Part shown: one piece after another, positions 51,866 to 59,349 of the stretch
How positions within the stretch are numbered: the stretch's first letter is position 1
Layout: every line of letters starts with the position of its first letter
Assembly (NCBI RefSeq): GCF_003123685.1
Contig: NZ_QCYJ01000131.1
Span: 38,862 to 102,861, forward strand
Origin: Nocardia aurea
GTDB taxonomy: Bacteria > Actinomycetota > Actinomycetes > Mycobacteriales > Mycobacteriaceae
Length of the DNA: 64,000 bases
Direction of reading: 5' to 3'
Program-made: the position numbers and the translations under genes
Notes under the pieces: generated by a model
What the model saw: only the letters and a program-made list of their open reading frames with translations
What the model was told of the DNA's origin: nothing
Databases searched by the model: none

Positions 51866-54037
51866 TCACCAGAGGAAGACCGAGACACCGTCGGACAGGA
51901 CGAAATCGTGGAGTTCGAGGTGGTTCGGGGTCGCGTCCGAGGGGATGTCGAAGACCAATTGGGTGGTTCCGGACGCGCCGGGAGCCAGTTCGAACGAGTA
52001 GCCCTGGCCGTGCCCGAGTGTTTGCCATGCGGTAGCGGTGGTGTCGTGGTCGAGGGCGCGGGACCGGCTGTCGACCAGTTTCTGCCCGAACGGCAGGAAC
52101 CATTTCGTCTCGTCGGAGATATTGCGCACCGCGAGCGTGACGACGAGGTAGGTGCCCTTCGGGGATTGCAGTCCGACACGGCCGACACCGGATTCGATGC
52201 CGGTCACCGCGAACTCGAATTTGCCGTCCCGGACCGCCGCGCCCGCCGGTGCGGGGCCGGAACCACCCGAACCCGATCCCGGATTCTCGTCGGCGACGGC
52301 GGGCGGGCGCGCGCTGTCCGAGCCGCCCGAACTGCCGCCCGCGATGAGCGCGAAACACCCCGCCGCGAAGGCGAAGGGGGCCAAGAAGATCACGACCAGC
52401 GCGCCGATCACCTTCCTCAGCACCCCACCGCGCCGCCGCTTCGGCACCCGGCGACGCGGCGCCGGACGCCGTGGCGGGGCCACCGGCACCGGTCCCCGTG
52501 ACGGCCACCGCACCGCACCCCACTGACTCCTGGCCGCGGGCGGGCGGCGCGTGTACGGGCGAGGCACCGGCGGAGCGGGCCGGACCGGTGGACGGAAATA
52601 CGGATTCGGCTGGTACACCGCCGGAACGGGCCGATAGCTCGCGGCGAGCGCGGCACCGGCGGCCGGATCGAGGCGGGTCTCCACCCTGGTCGGCGTCGGT
52701 CCCGGGGCGGGCATCACCTTCGTCGGCTCGGGCCCCGGCGTCTCGTCCACCGGATACCGCTGCGCCGGTGTGGGATCGTGGCGCACGGGCGGCAGCGGGC
52801 GTGGGTCCACCCGCGTCGGGGTCGGCGCCTCGGTGATGATCTTCGTCGGCGACGGAACCCGGGCGGGATCGTCCGCGAGGATTCCCGACGGTGCTCCAGC
52901 CGACGTGGACCCGGGCGATGGACCGTCGCTCGGCTGCGGGTTTCCCTCCTCGCGCGCGGACGCGCGAGGGACACCCGCCACTCCGGATTCACCGTTGAAC
53001 ACGCCCGAAGACAGTTCGACGCCGGGATGCCGCCGGGCGCGTGGGTATTTCTCGGTCGCGCCCCGCTCCGATTCCCCCGCTGTCGCGGGGTCGGACGCGG
53101 CCGAGGGGGCGAAGGGTGAGGCATCGGCCACCGCACCCGAAGGCGGCCGGGTCGGCGCGGGAACCGAAGGCTGCCCGGCAGGCGCGGCAACCGAAGGCTG
53201 CCCGGCGGGCGCGGGAGCCGGTCCGGGCGAGTGGCCGATGGCGGCCCGAGCCGCACGGGCGAATTCGCCCGCGCTCCGGTGGCGGTTCGCCGGTTCCTTC
53301 GACATCGCGCGGGCGATGACGGCGTCGAGTGCCGGTGTGATCGTCGGGTCGACGGTCGACGCGCGGGGTGGGGCGATCATGAGGTGCGCGTGCATCTGCT
53401 GGGCCGGGTCGGCGTCGCCGTAGGGGCGCTGCCCGGTCAGGCATTCGTAGAGCACGCAGGCCAGCGAGTAGACGTCGGTGCGGGCGTCGGCCTTGCCGTT
53501 GAAGCGTTCGGGAGCCATGTACGCGCAGGTGCCGATGGCGAATCCGGCCGCGGTGACGCCCGTCTGCCCCGCCCGCTGGGCGATGCCGAAGTCGATCAGA
53601 TAGGTGAATCCGTCCGGTCGCACGAGAATGTTGGACGGTTTCACGTCCCGGTGGACGAGTCCGGCCCGGTGCGCGGTGTCCAGCGCCGCGGCTACCTGGG
53701 CCAGGATGTCGACGGCCTCGGGCGCGGCCATCGGCCCGCCCGCGGCCAGCCTGGCTTCCAGATCGGTGCCCTCGATGTATTCCATATCGATGAACAGCCG
53801 ACCGTCGACCTCACCGTGCCGATGGATCGACACCAGGTGCGGATCACGCAGCGCCGCCGCGAGTTCGGCTTCCCGCTCGAAGCGGATGCGGTAGCTCGCG
53901 TCGGCGGCGAGTTCCGGCGGCAGCAGTTTCAGCGCGACCCGTCGCTCTTCCGGGTCGCGCGCGAGCCAGATCTGGCCCATTCCGCCCTTGCCGAGCAGCC
54001 GTTGCAGCCGGTAGCGACCGAACCGAGCGTCGCCCAT
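51866..54037 (-). CDS. Ser/Thr protein kinase, membrane, DUF4352 C-terminal domain
   Basis: A 723-residue PknB-type kinase. Kinase domain 1-265: GKGGMGQIW, K37, HRDVKPSN (Asp131), DFG 149-151, and APERF. Then about 270 residues of Pro/Thr/Ala-rich linker with PAGQPSV repeats and several TPTRV/PTK motifs, one membrane segment at about 540-567, and an outside C-terminal DUF4352-like domain (FEFAVTGIESGVG, TYLVVTLAVRNISDE). GGAGG lies 6 nt before ATG 54037. PASTA domains are absent, so the sensed signal differs from PknB. Probably senses an outside cue. Confidence 0.9.
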   Translation of the reverse strand: MGDARFGRYRLQRLLGKGGMGQIWLARDPEERRVALKLLPPELAADASYRIRFEREAELAAALRDPHLVSIHRHGEVDGRLFIDMEYIEGTDLEARLAAGGPMAAPEAVDILAQVAAALDTAHRAGLVHRDVKPSNILVRPDGFTYLIDFGIAQRAGQTGVTAAGFAIGTCAYMAPERFNGKADARTDVYSLACVLYECLTGQRPYGDADPAQQMHAHLMIAPPRASTVDPTITPALDAVIARAMSKEPANRHRSAGEFARAARAAIGHSPGPAPAPAGQPSVAAPAGQPSVPAPTRPPSGAVADASPFAPSAASDPATAGESERGATEKYPRARRHPGVELSSGVFNGESGVAGVPRASAREEGNPQPSDGPSPGSTSAGAPSGILADDPARVPSPTKIITEAPTPTRVDPRPLPPVRHDPTPAQRYPVDETPGPEPTKVMPAPGPTPTRVETRLDPAAGAALAASYRPVPAVYQPNPYFRPPVRPAPPVPRPYTRRPPAARSQWGAVRWPSRGPVPVAPPRRPAPRRRVPKRRRGGVLRKVIGALVVIFLAPFAFAAGCFALIAGGSSGGSDSARPPAVADENPGSGSGGSGPAPAGAAVRDGKFEFAVTGIESGVGRVGLQSPKGTYLVVTLAVRNISDETKWFLPFGQKLVDSRSRALDHDTTATAWQTLGHGQGYSFELAPGASGTTQLVFDIPSDATPNHLELHDFVLSDGVSVFLW
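53157..53212 (-). repeat. 27-bp tandem repeat in the kinase linker
   Basis: Two near-identical 27-bp units encode APAGQPSV repeats in the linker of the Ser/Thr kinase. Confidence 0.7.
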
Positions 54038-54243
54038 CGCGAACCTCCCAGTCACCGTTGACGTGCGCCGCTGGAGCCGATCCGGCTCGCGAATGTCCGA
54101 GCGCGCCAACGAAAGACCAGTTCACGGCATTGCCGCCGTACTCCCCGGCCCCACTTGGAGCCTAGCCTCGCCCGGGCCCGGCGAACAGCACGAACCGTGT
54201 GACCTGCCCGACGTCGCCTCGGTCACGGTGTCGGGGGCCGCGC

Positions 54244-54249
54244 TAGCCT
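54244..54249 (+). promoter_or_regulatory. -10 box before the 14-residue leader ORF
   Basis: TAGCCT, 6 nt before GTG 54256. Confidence 0.5.
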
Positions 54250-54255
54250 TGCCTC

Positions 54256-54300
54256 GTGGACGAAAAACCACCGGTGCGTATCGACACCGGGAGAGGCTGA
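54256..54300 (+). CDS. Leaderless 14-residue leader peptide
   Basis: VDEKPPVRIDTGRG, stop TGA overlapping the ATG of the next gene (TGATG). The -10 box 6 nt before its GTG places translation start at the transcript end. It may exist to bring ribosomes to the next gene or to sense translation. No homologue known to me. Confidence 0.45.
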   Translation: MDEKPPVRIDTGRG

Positions 54301-54638
54301 TGGAACCCATCGAGATCAACGCGGGCAGCTGGTACCTGCGGGCGATGCGCGCCGACGACCGCATCGACGACCGTCCGGCCCTCGCGACGGGCGGCATCAC
54401 CGATCCGGATTACGTCACCACGCGAACAGCCCAGTGGGACAACGAGACCCACTACTCCTGGGCGGTATGCGAGCCGACGACGGCCGAGATGGTCGCCGAG
54501 GTCGGCGCCACCCCCGCGGCGGACGGGTCGGCGCGGATCACCGGGTGGGCGCGCCAAGGGTACGAACCGGCGTTGGAGGACGGCCTGACCACGGTGCGGC
54601 GTTTCGTCGAAGGCGCGCTCGGCCTTCGACCGGTCTGA
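54300..54638 (+). CDS. Hypothetical protein
   Basis: A 112-residue soluble acidic protein: WYLRAMRADDRIDDRPAL near the start, THYSWAVCEPTTAEMVAEVG in the middle, and a helical tail. No family recognised. ATG 54300 shares its A with the stop of the leader ORF and has GGGAGAGG a few nt upstream. Single gene between the kinase and lat. Confidence 0.65.
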   Translation: MEPIEINAGSWYLRAMRADDRIDDRPALATGGITDPDYVTTRTAQWDNETHYSWAVCEPTTAEMVAEVGATPAADGSARITGWARQGYEPALEDGLTTVRRFVEGALGLRPV

Positions 54639-54693
54639 AGCACCGGGATCCACGGCGTCGGCCACCGGAGGCGCGCCTTCCGGGTCCGAGCGG

Positions 54694-54721
54694 TCGCGAC
54701 AGTCTCAGTCGACTGTCGCGA
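54694..54721. terminator. Inverted repeat around the lat stop codon
   Basis: 11-bp perfect arms (54694-54704 and 54711-54721) with a 6-nt loop holding the lat stop codon. It may end both convergent transcripts. Confidence 0.55.
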
Positions 54722-56054
54722 GCACCCGTTCTATGGCGTCGACGGCGGTGTCCAACTCCTCGACGGTGACGGTGAGCGGTGGCCGGAAGCGAATACCGCG
54801 CTCCCCCGTTCCGAGGATCATGATGTGCTCGCGTTCCCGCAGCGCGGTCACCATCTCGTCGCGCAGCCGGGCCGACGGCAGGGTGATGGCGCACATGAGT
54901 CCGCGCCCCCTGGGTTCGGTGACGCGTGGATGCGCCGCGGCCAACTTCTCCAGCCGTTCGAGCAGGTGCGCGCCCAGCGGTGCGACCCCGTCGACGAGGT
55001 GATCGCGTTCCATCACCTCGAGGATGCGGCGGGTACGAACCATATCGGTGAGGTTGCCGCCCCAGGTCGAGTTGAGCCGGGAGCCGACCGCGAACACGTT
55101 GTCGGGCACCTCGTCGACGCGTCCGCCCGCCATCACACCGCAGACCTGGGTCTTCTTGCCGAAGGCGACCACGTCGGGTTCGAGCCCCAACTGCTGGTAG
55201 GCCCAGGTGGTTCCGGTCATGCCGACCCCGGTCTGCACCTCGTCGACGATGAACAGGGCATCGTTGTCGTGGCACAACCGCTGCGCGGCCAGCAGGAATT
55301 CCGGGCGCATGTGCCGGTCCCCGCCTTCGCCCTGGATCGGTTCCGCGATGAAACACGCTATGTCGTGCGGGTTTTCGGCGAAGGCGCGGCCGAGCTGCGC
55401 GAGCGCGGTCGCCTCGGCGGCCTCGATATCGCGGTCGTCGGTCAGATACGGGGTCTCGATGCGGGGCCAGTCGAATTTCGGGAAGCGCGCGGTTTTGACG
55501 GGATCGGTATTGGTCAGCGACATGGTGTAGCCCGAGCGGCCGTGGAAGGCGCCGGTCAGGTGGGCCACCTTGGTGCCGAGTTCGGCCGATCGGCCATTGG
55601 CTTCGTTATGCCTGCTCTTCCAGTCGAACGCGATCTTGAGCGCGTTCTCCACGGCGAGCGAGCCGCCGTCGATGAAGAACAGATGCGGGAGCCGCGGATC
55701 GCCGAGGACACGCGCGAACGTGTCGACGAAGCGGGCCATCTCGACGGTGTAGACGTCGGAGTTGCTCGGCTTGTTCAGCGCCGCCGTGGTGAGGGCTTCG
55801 CGGAATTCACCGTCCTCGGCCAGTGCCGGATGGTTCATGCCCAACGCGTTGGACGCGAAGAAGCCGAACATATCCAGGTAGGTACTGCCGTCTCGTTCGT
55901 CGACGAGCAGGCAGCCCCTGGACTTCCGTAGGTCGAGCACCAGGTCGAATCCGTCGGCGAGGATATGGGCCGACAGGATCTCGTGTACGCGTGTCGCGGG
56001 GGTGACCGGGGTCGTGTCACCGCCCGTCCGGGTGCGCTCCAGTTCGATGGTCAC
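54705..56054 (-). CDS. lat: L-lysine 6-transaminase (lysine epsilon-aminotransferase)
   Basis: A 449-residue class III PLP enzyme that turns lysine and 2-oxoglutarate into piperideine-6-carboxylate and glutamate. The PLP lysine is Lys300 in FGKKTQVCG, the same number as in the M. tuberculosis enzyme; FIDGGSLAVENALK and DEVQTGVGMTG are landmarks. With Pcd it yields 2-aminoadipate, a lysine catabolic step that in some Nocardia feeds beta-lactam synthesis. GTG 56054 has TACCCT 6 nt upstream. Induced and starved-state control by LrpA is known in M. tuberculosis; here inferred. Confidence 0.95.
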   Translation of the reverse strand: MTIELERTRTGGDTTPVTPATRVHEILSAHILADGFDLVLDLRKSRGCLLVDERDGSTYLDMFGFFASNALGMNHPALAEDGEFREALTTAALNKPSNSDVYTVEMARFVDTFARVLGDPRLPHLFFIDGGSLAVENALKIAFDWKSRHNEANGRSAELGTKVAHLTGAFHGRSGYTMSLTNTDPVKTARFPKFDWPRIETPYLTDDRDIEAAEATALAQLGRAFAENPHDIACFIAEPIQGEGGDRHMRPEFLLAAQRLCHDNDALFIVDEVQTGVGMTGTTWAYQQLGLEPDVVAFGKKTQVCGVMAGGRVDEVPDNVFAVGSRLNSTWGGNLTDMVRTRRILEVMERDHLVDGVAPLGAHLLERLEKLAAAHPRVTEPRGRGLMCAITLPSARLRDEMVTALREREHIMILGTGERGIRFRPPLTVTVEELDTAVDAIERVLATVD

Positions 56055-56060
56055 ACCGGT

Positions 56061-56066
56061 AGGGTA
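56061..56066 (-). promoter_or_regulatory. -10 box, leaderless start of lat
   Basis: TACCCT, 6 nt before GTG 56054. Confidence 0.55.
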
Positions 56067-56099
56067 CGGAAATATTTACGCTTTCTCTACACAAAGGCG

Positions 56100-56127
56100 G
56101 ATAAATTAGCGTCAACGGCTATTTATC
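56100..56127. promoter_or_regulatory. AT-rich inverted repeat between lrpA and lat, likely Lrp site
   Basis: GATAAATTAGC (56100-56110) and GCTATTTATC (56118-56127) are inverted arms with one extra T, overlapping the lrpA stop and about 35 nt upstream of the lat -10 box. Lrp proteins favour such AT-rich repeats. Confidence 0.5.
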
Positions 56128-56571
56128 GTAGAATGTCTGCAGAATGATGGTACTTCGAGTCCTGACGTTGGCGGTCGCCCTGATCTCCTGGAGCAACTGC
56201 TCGAGGTGCCGGGGGGAGGCCACCCGCACCAGCAACACGTAACTTTCGTCACCCGCTACCGAGTGGCACGCCTCGATTCCGGGGACGTGCTGAAGCACCG
56301 CGGGGGCGTCGTCGGGTTGCGACGGATCGAGAGGAGTGATCGCGACGAATGCGGACAGCAGTTGCCCGAGAGCCTCTGGATCGACGTGCGCGGTATAGCC
56401 GCGAATCACTCCGCGAGCCTCCAGCCTGCGCACCCTCGATTGCACCGCCGAGACCGATAAGCTCGCCTTTTCGGCCAGGTTCGACAGGGTGGCGCGACCA
56501 TCGGCCATCAGTTCACGAATCAAGAGGCGATCTATGTCATCGAGTACGGGTCTTGCCGGTGTATCCGCCAT
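56119..56571 (-). CDS. lrpA: Lrp/AsnC family regulator LrpA
   Basis: A 150-residue Lrp regulator beside lat, as Rv3291c. HTH: DDIDRLLIRELMADGRATLS and VSAVQSRVRRLEARGV; RAM domain: AFVAITPLDPSQPDD and CHSVAGDESYVLLVRV. It likely regulates lat, pcd and itself with lysine or other amino acids. ATG 56571 has TAGCCT 6 nt upstream. Confidence 0.93.
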   Translation of the reverse strand: MADTPARPVLDDIDRLLIRELMADGRATLSNLAEKASLSVSAVQSRVRRLEARGVIRGYTAHVDPEALGQLLSAFVAITPLDPSQPDDAPAVLQHVPGIEACHSVAGDESYVLLVRVASPRHLEQLLQEIRATANVRTRSTIILQTFYDK

Positions 56572-56577
56572 CACGGA

Positions 56578-56583
56578 AGGCTA
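56578..56583 (-). promoter_or_regulatory. -10 box, leaderless start of lrpA
   Basis: TAGCCT, 6 nt before ATG 56571. Confidence 0.55.
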
Positions 56584-56668
56584 ACCCAGCGAACGCTACT
56601 CGTGGCGGAAACGTCGACTCGTTCACATCCGGCAACATGGCAGCACCAAAGGCGCAGCGGAGCAAGCG

Positions 56669-58198
56669 ATGACACAGACACTCAGCGATCAGCTCACCCC
56701 CGAACTCGCCGAACGGACGCGCGTGCTACTGCGCGGGTTCGGCGCCGAGATCCCGGATCCCGGCGACCTCACGGTTCGCACGCCCATCACCGGCGGGCAA
56801 CTGCTGACGATCCGGGCCGACACCGAGGAACAGGCCCACGCCGCGATCACCCGCGCCGCGACGGCGTTCGACGCTTGGCGCACGGTGCCCGCTCCCGGCC
56901 GCGCCGCCGTGGTGCGGCGGCTGGCCGAACTGCTGACCGCGCACAAGACCGAACTCGGCGAGCTGGTCACGCTGGAGGCGGGCAAGATCGGCGCGGAGGC
57001 GGTCGGCGAGGTCCAGGAGATGATCGACATCTGCGAATTCGCCATCGGTCTGTCGCGCCAGCTCTACGGCCGGACCATGCCGTCGGAGCGGCCGGGGCAT
57101 CGACTCATGGAGACCTGGCACCCGCTCGGTGTGGTGGGGGTGATCTCGGCCTTCAATTTCCCCGTCGCGGTGTGGGCGTGGAATACGGCCCTGGCGCTGG
57201 TGTGCGGTGACACGGTGGTGTGGAAACCGTCGGAGACGACTCCGCTGACCGCGCTGGCCTGCCACACCCTGTTGCGTCGCGCGGCCGTCGACGTCGGCGT
57301 CGATCCCGAAGTGCACCAGCTGATCCAGGGCGACTCCAGGATCGGCGCCCAGTTGGTCGACGACGAGCGGGTCGCCCTGGTCAGCGCCACCGGCTCGGTG
57401 CGCATGGGCCGGATCGTCGCGCCACGGGTCGCGCAGCGCTTCGGTCGATGCCTGCTCGAACTCGGGGGCAACAACGCGGCGATCGTCACCCCCTCCGCCG
57501 ATCTCGAATTAGCCGCGCGCGCTATCGTTTTCGCCGCGGCGGGCACCGCGGGACAGCGGTGCACCACGCTGCGAAGACTGATCGTGCACGCCGACGTCGC
57601 CGGACCGTTGACGGCCCTGATCGAGCGCGCGTATCGGCAACTGCGCGTCGGCAACCCGCTCGACGACGGCGTGCTCGTCGGACCGCTGATCGACCAGGCC
57701 GCCCACGACAACATGCGCATCGCGCTGGAACGCGCGCTCGCCGACGAAGGCGAATTGGTGTGCGGCGGCGAGCGCGTCGAGGTCTTCGGCGACAACGGAC
57801 ATTACGTGCGCCCGGCGCTCGTGCGCATGCCCGCCCAGACCGCGGTGGTGCGCGAGGAGACCTTCGCTCCGATCCTCTACGTACTCACCTACCACGAGCT
57901 CGAGCACGCCATCGCCCTGCACAACGCGGTGCCGCAAGGACTTTCGTCCTCGATCTTCACCACCGACCAACGAGAGGCCGAAAGGTTCCTGGCCGCCGAC
58001 GGTTCGGACTGCGGCATCGCCAACGTCAATATCGGCACCTCCGGCGCGGAGATCGGCGGCGCGTTCGGCGGCGAGAAGCAGACCGGCGGCGGACGCGAAT
58101 CCGGTTCGGACTCGTGGAAGGCGTACATGCGCCGCGCCACGAACACCGTCAACTACTCCGCCGAACTACCTCTCGCGCAGGGCATAAAGTTCGGCTGA
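56669..58198 (+). CDS. pcd: Piperideine-6-carboxylate/2-aminoadipate semialdehyde dehydrogenase
   Basis: A 509-residue aldehyde dehydrogenase, second enzyme after Lat, making 2-aminoadipate with NAD. Features: FNFPVAVWAWNTAL (NAD loop), LLELGGNNAAIV (Glu base), and GQRCTT with catalytic Cys298; C-terminal GGAFGGEKQTGGGRESGSD as in ALDH7. Place as Rv3293. GGAG lies 6-7 nt before ATG 56669. Divergent from lrpA. Confidence 0.95.
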   Translation: MTQTLSDQLTPELAERTRVLLRGFGAEIPDPGDLTVRTPITGGQLLTIRADTEEQAHAAITRAATAFDAWRTVPAPGRAAVVRRLAELLTAHKTELGELVTLEAGKIGAEAVGEVQEMIDICEFAIGLSRQLYGRTMPSERPGHRLMETWHPLGVVGVISAFNFPVAVWAWNTALALVCGDTVVWKPSETTPLTALACHTLLRRAAVDVGVDPEVHQLIQGDSRIGAQLVDDERVALVSATGSVRMGRIVAPRVAQRFGRCLLELGGNNAAIVTPSADLELAARAIVFAAAGTAGQRCTTLRRLIVHADVAGPLTALIERAYRQLRVGNPLDDGVLVGPLIDQAAHDNMRIALERALADEGELVCGGERVEVFGDNGHYVRPALVRMPAQTAVVREETFAPILYVLTYHELEHAIALHNAVPQGLSSSIFTTDQREAERFLAADGSDCGIANVNIGTSGAEIGGAFGGEKQTGGGRESGSDSWKAYMRRATNTVNYSAELPLAQGIKFG

Positions 58199-58230
58199 CC
58201 TGCCGATTAGGCGCTCCACTACCCCCCGTG

Positions 58231-58236
58231 TAGGGT
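58231..58236 (+). promoter_or_regulatory. Candidate -10 box of the initiator tRNA gene
   Basis: TAGGGT, 13 nt before the tRNA 5' end; no clear -35 box. Confidence 0.35.
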
Positions 58237-58249
58237 TGGTCTTACCCAA

Positions 58250-58323
58250 CGCGGGGTGGAGCAGCTCGGTAGCTCGCTGGGCTCATAACCCAGAGGTCGC
58301 AGGTTCAAATCCTGTCCCCGCTA
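58250..58323 (+). tRNA. Initiator tRNA-Met (CAT)
   Basis: A 74-nt cloverleaf with anticodon CAT at 58284-58286. Initiator marks: no Watson-Crick pair at 1:72 (C-U) and three G-C pairs in the anticodon stem. CCA is not encoded. GGTTCAAATCC T-arm is standard. A strong terminator follows. Confidence 0.97.
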
Positions 58324-58328
58324 CAAAA

Positions 58329-58370
58329 GTTCAGGCCGGAGAGATTTTCTCTCCGGCCTGAACCATTTTT
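58329..58370 (+). terminator. Terminator of the initiator tRNA
   Basis: 15-bp perfect stem (58329-58343 and 58349-58363), 5-nt loop, then CATTTTT. Confidence 0.9.
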
Positions 58371-59349
58371 CCATGATTTCCACGGTTGATTCAGCCGTGT
58401 CGGGCGCGCTCCGCTCGATGACATCGACACCGGCGTGGCGACCTCGACCTCTGATGCCGGGTCCTCGGTTACCGATCCCGATCGTCGCCTCGAAACCCGA
58501 GGGACGCTGCCGTACGGGCGGCGGATACCTTTGCGGGACTGCATGATCGGTCGATCCAGCGGAGTGTTGCGAGTTCGTCGGCGATCAAAGCTCGGTAGTG
58601 ACGCGCGCATACGGTGGAAGAATGGCATCGCTCAAGCAGGTCCAGGTCACCTTCGACTGTCTTCCCCGCCACCGCCAGACTCCCGCCACCGCCAGACTCC
58701 CGCCACCGCCAGACTCCCGCCGGGCGGACAGCTGACGCTGTGCGCCGCCGGACGAGCAGCGCACATGAATCCTCGTCCGTGACACGTGATGCTGCGAACG
58801 AATACCGGAGTATCTCGACGCATTACCCGAGGTCGCGTCGGTTCCCGCGATCACAGCGTTCCCTGAACCGTTACGCATCCGGAGGGTCGTACCGCGCTCC
58901 CGCAGCATCCCGGCGACGCGGGAATCAGTGACTGCCGCGCCGCTGGATCCCGGCCAGAGCGCGTGCCTCTCGGGTCACGCGACCAGATTCCGAAGCCGTC
59001 GACCGAGGTCCTCGATGTGGGTCAGCGGCGCGGACACCGATTCTCGTGTTCGCTGTCCACCACCTACCGGGCCGCTCCCGATGCGGGCCCGTGAGCGCGG
59101 GCGAGGCGAAGACATCGTTACGGCCGAAACAATTGACTCAGTATTCTCCGCCCTCGAGAACGCCGTTGCACTCCGCCACCCCAGATGAGATGTTCGCTCT
59201 CTCGACGTCTCGAGTGTCCAATTCTATTGGTGAACTGATACTTCTCTGGATAGAGTGACTTCCCACACAGCCGGTCGCGCAGCCGGCGACCAGCTCGGCG
59301 TTCGCAGTTATGTGGACGGATATTCCTCAGAGGCGGGGATCGAACATCG
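58371..59349. other. Almost 1 kb with no supported gene
   Basis: Open frames here have no coding features I trust. It holds the 17-bp tandem repeats at 58671 and, from about 59110, a more AT-rich stretch that is probably the promoter region of the first conservon gene. It could hide small RNAs or a decayed gene. Confidence 0.6.
58671..58721. repeat. Three perfect 17-bp tandem repeats
   Basis: Units start at 58671, 58688 and 58705 (ACCGCCAGACTCCCGCC). No spacers, so not CRISPR. Confidence 0.93.

Noticed and set aside
58305..58628. 107-codon minus-strand frame downstream of the initiator tRNA
   Set aside because: It crosses the tRNA end and terminator, and has Arg/Ser-rich random composition.
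58671..58721. Possible CRISPR array
   Set aside because: 17-bp units abut with no spacers and there are no cas genes.
58250..59349. Integrated element attached to the initiator tRNA
   Set aside because: No integrase and no second copy of the tRNA 3' end were seen in the window.
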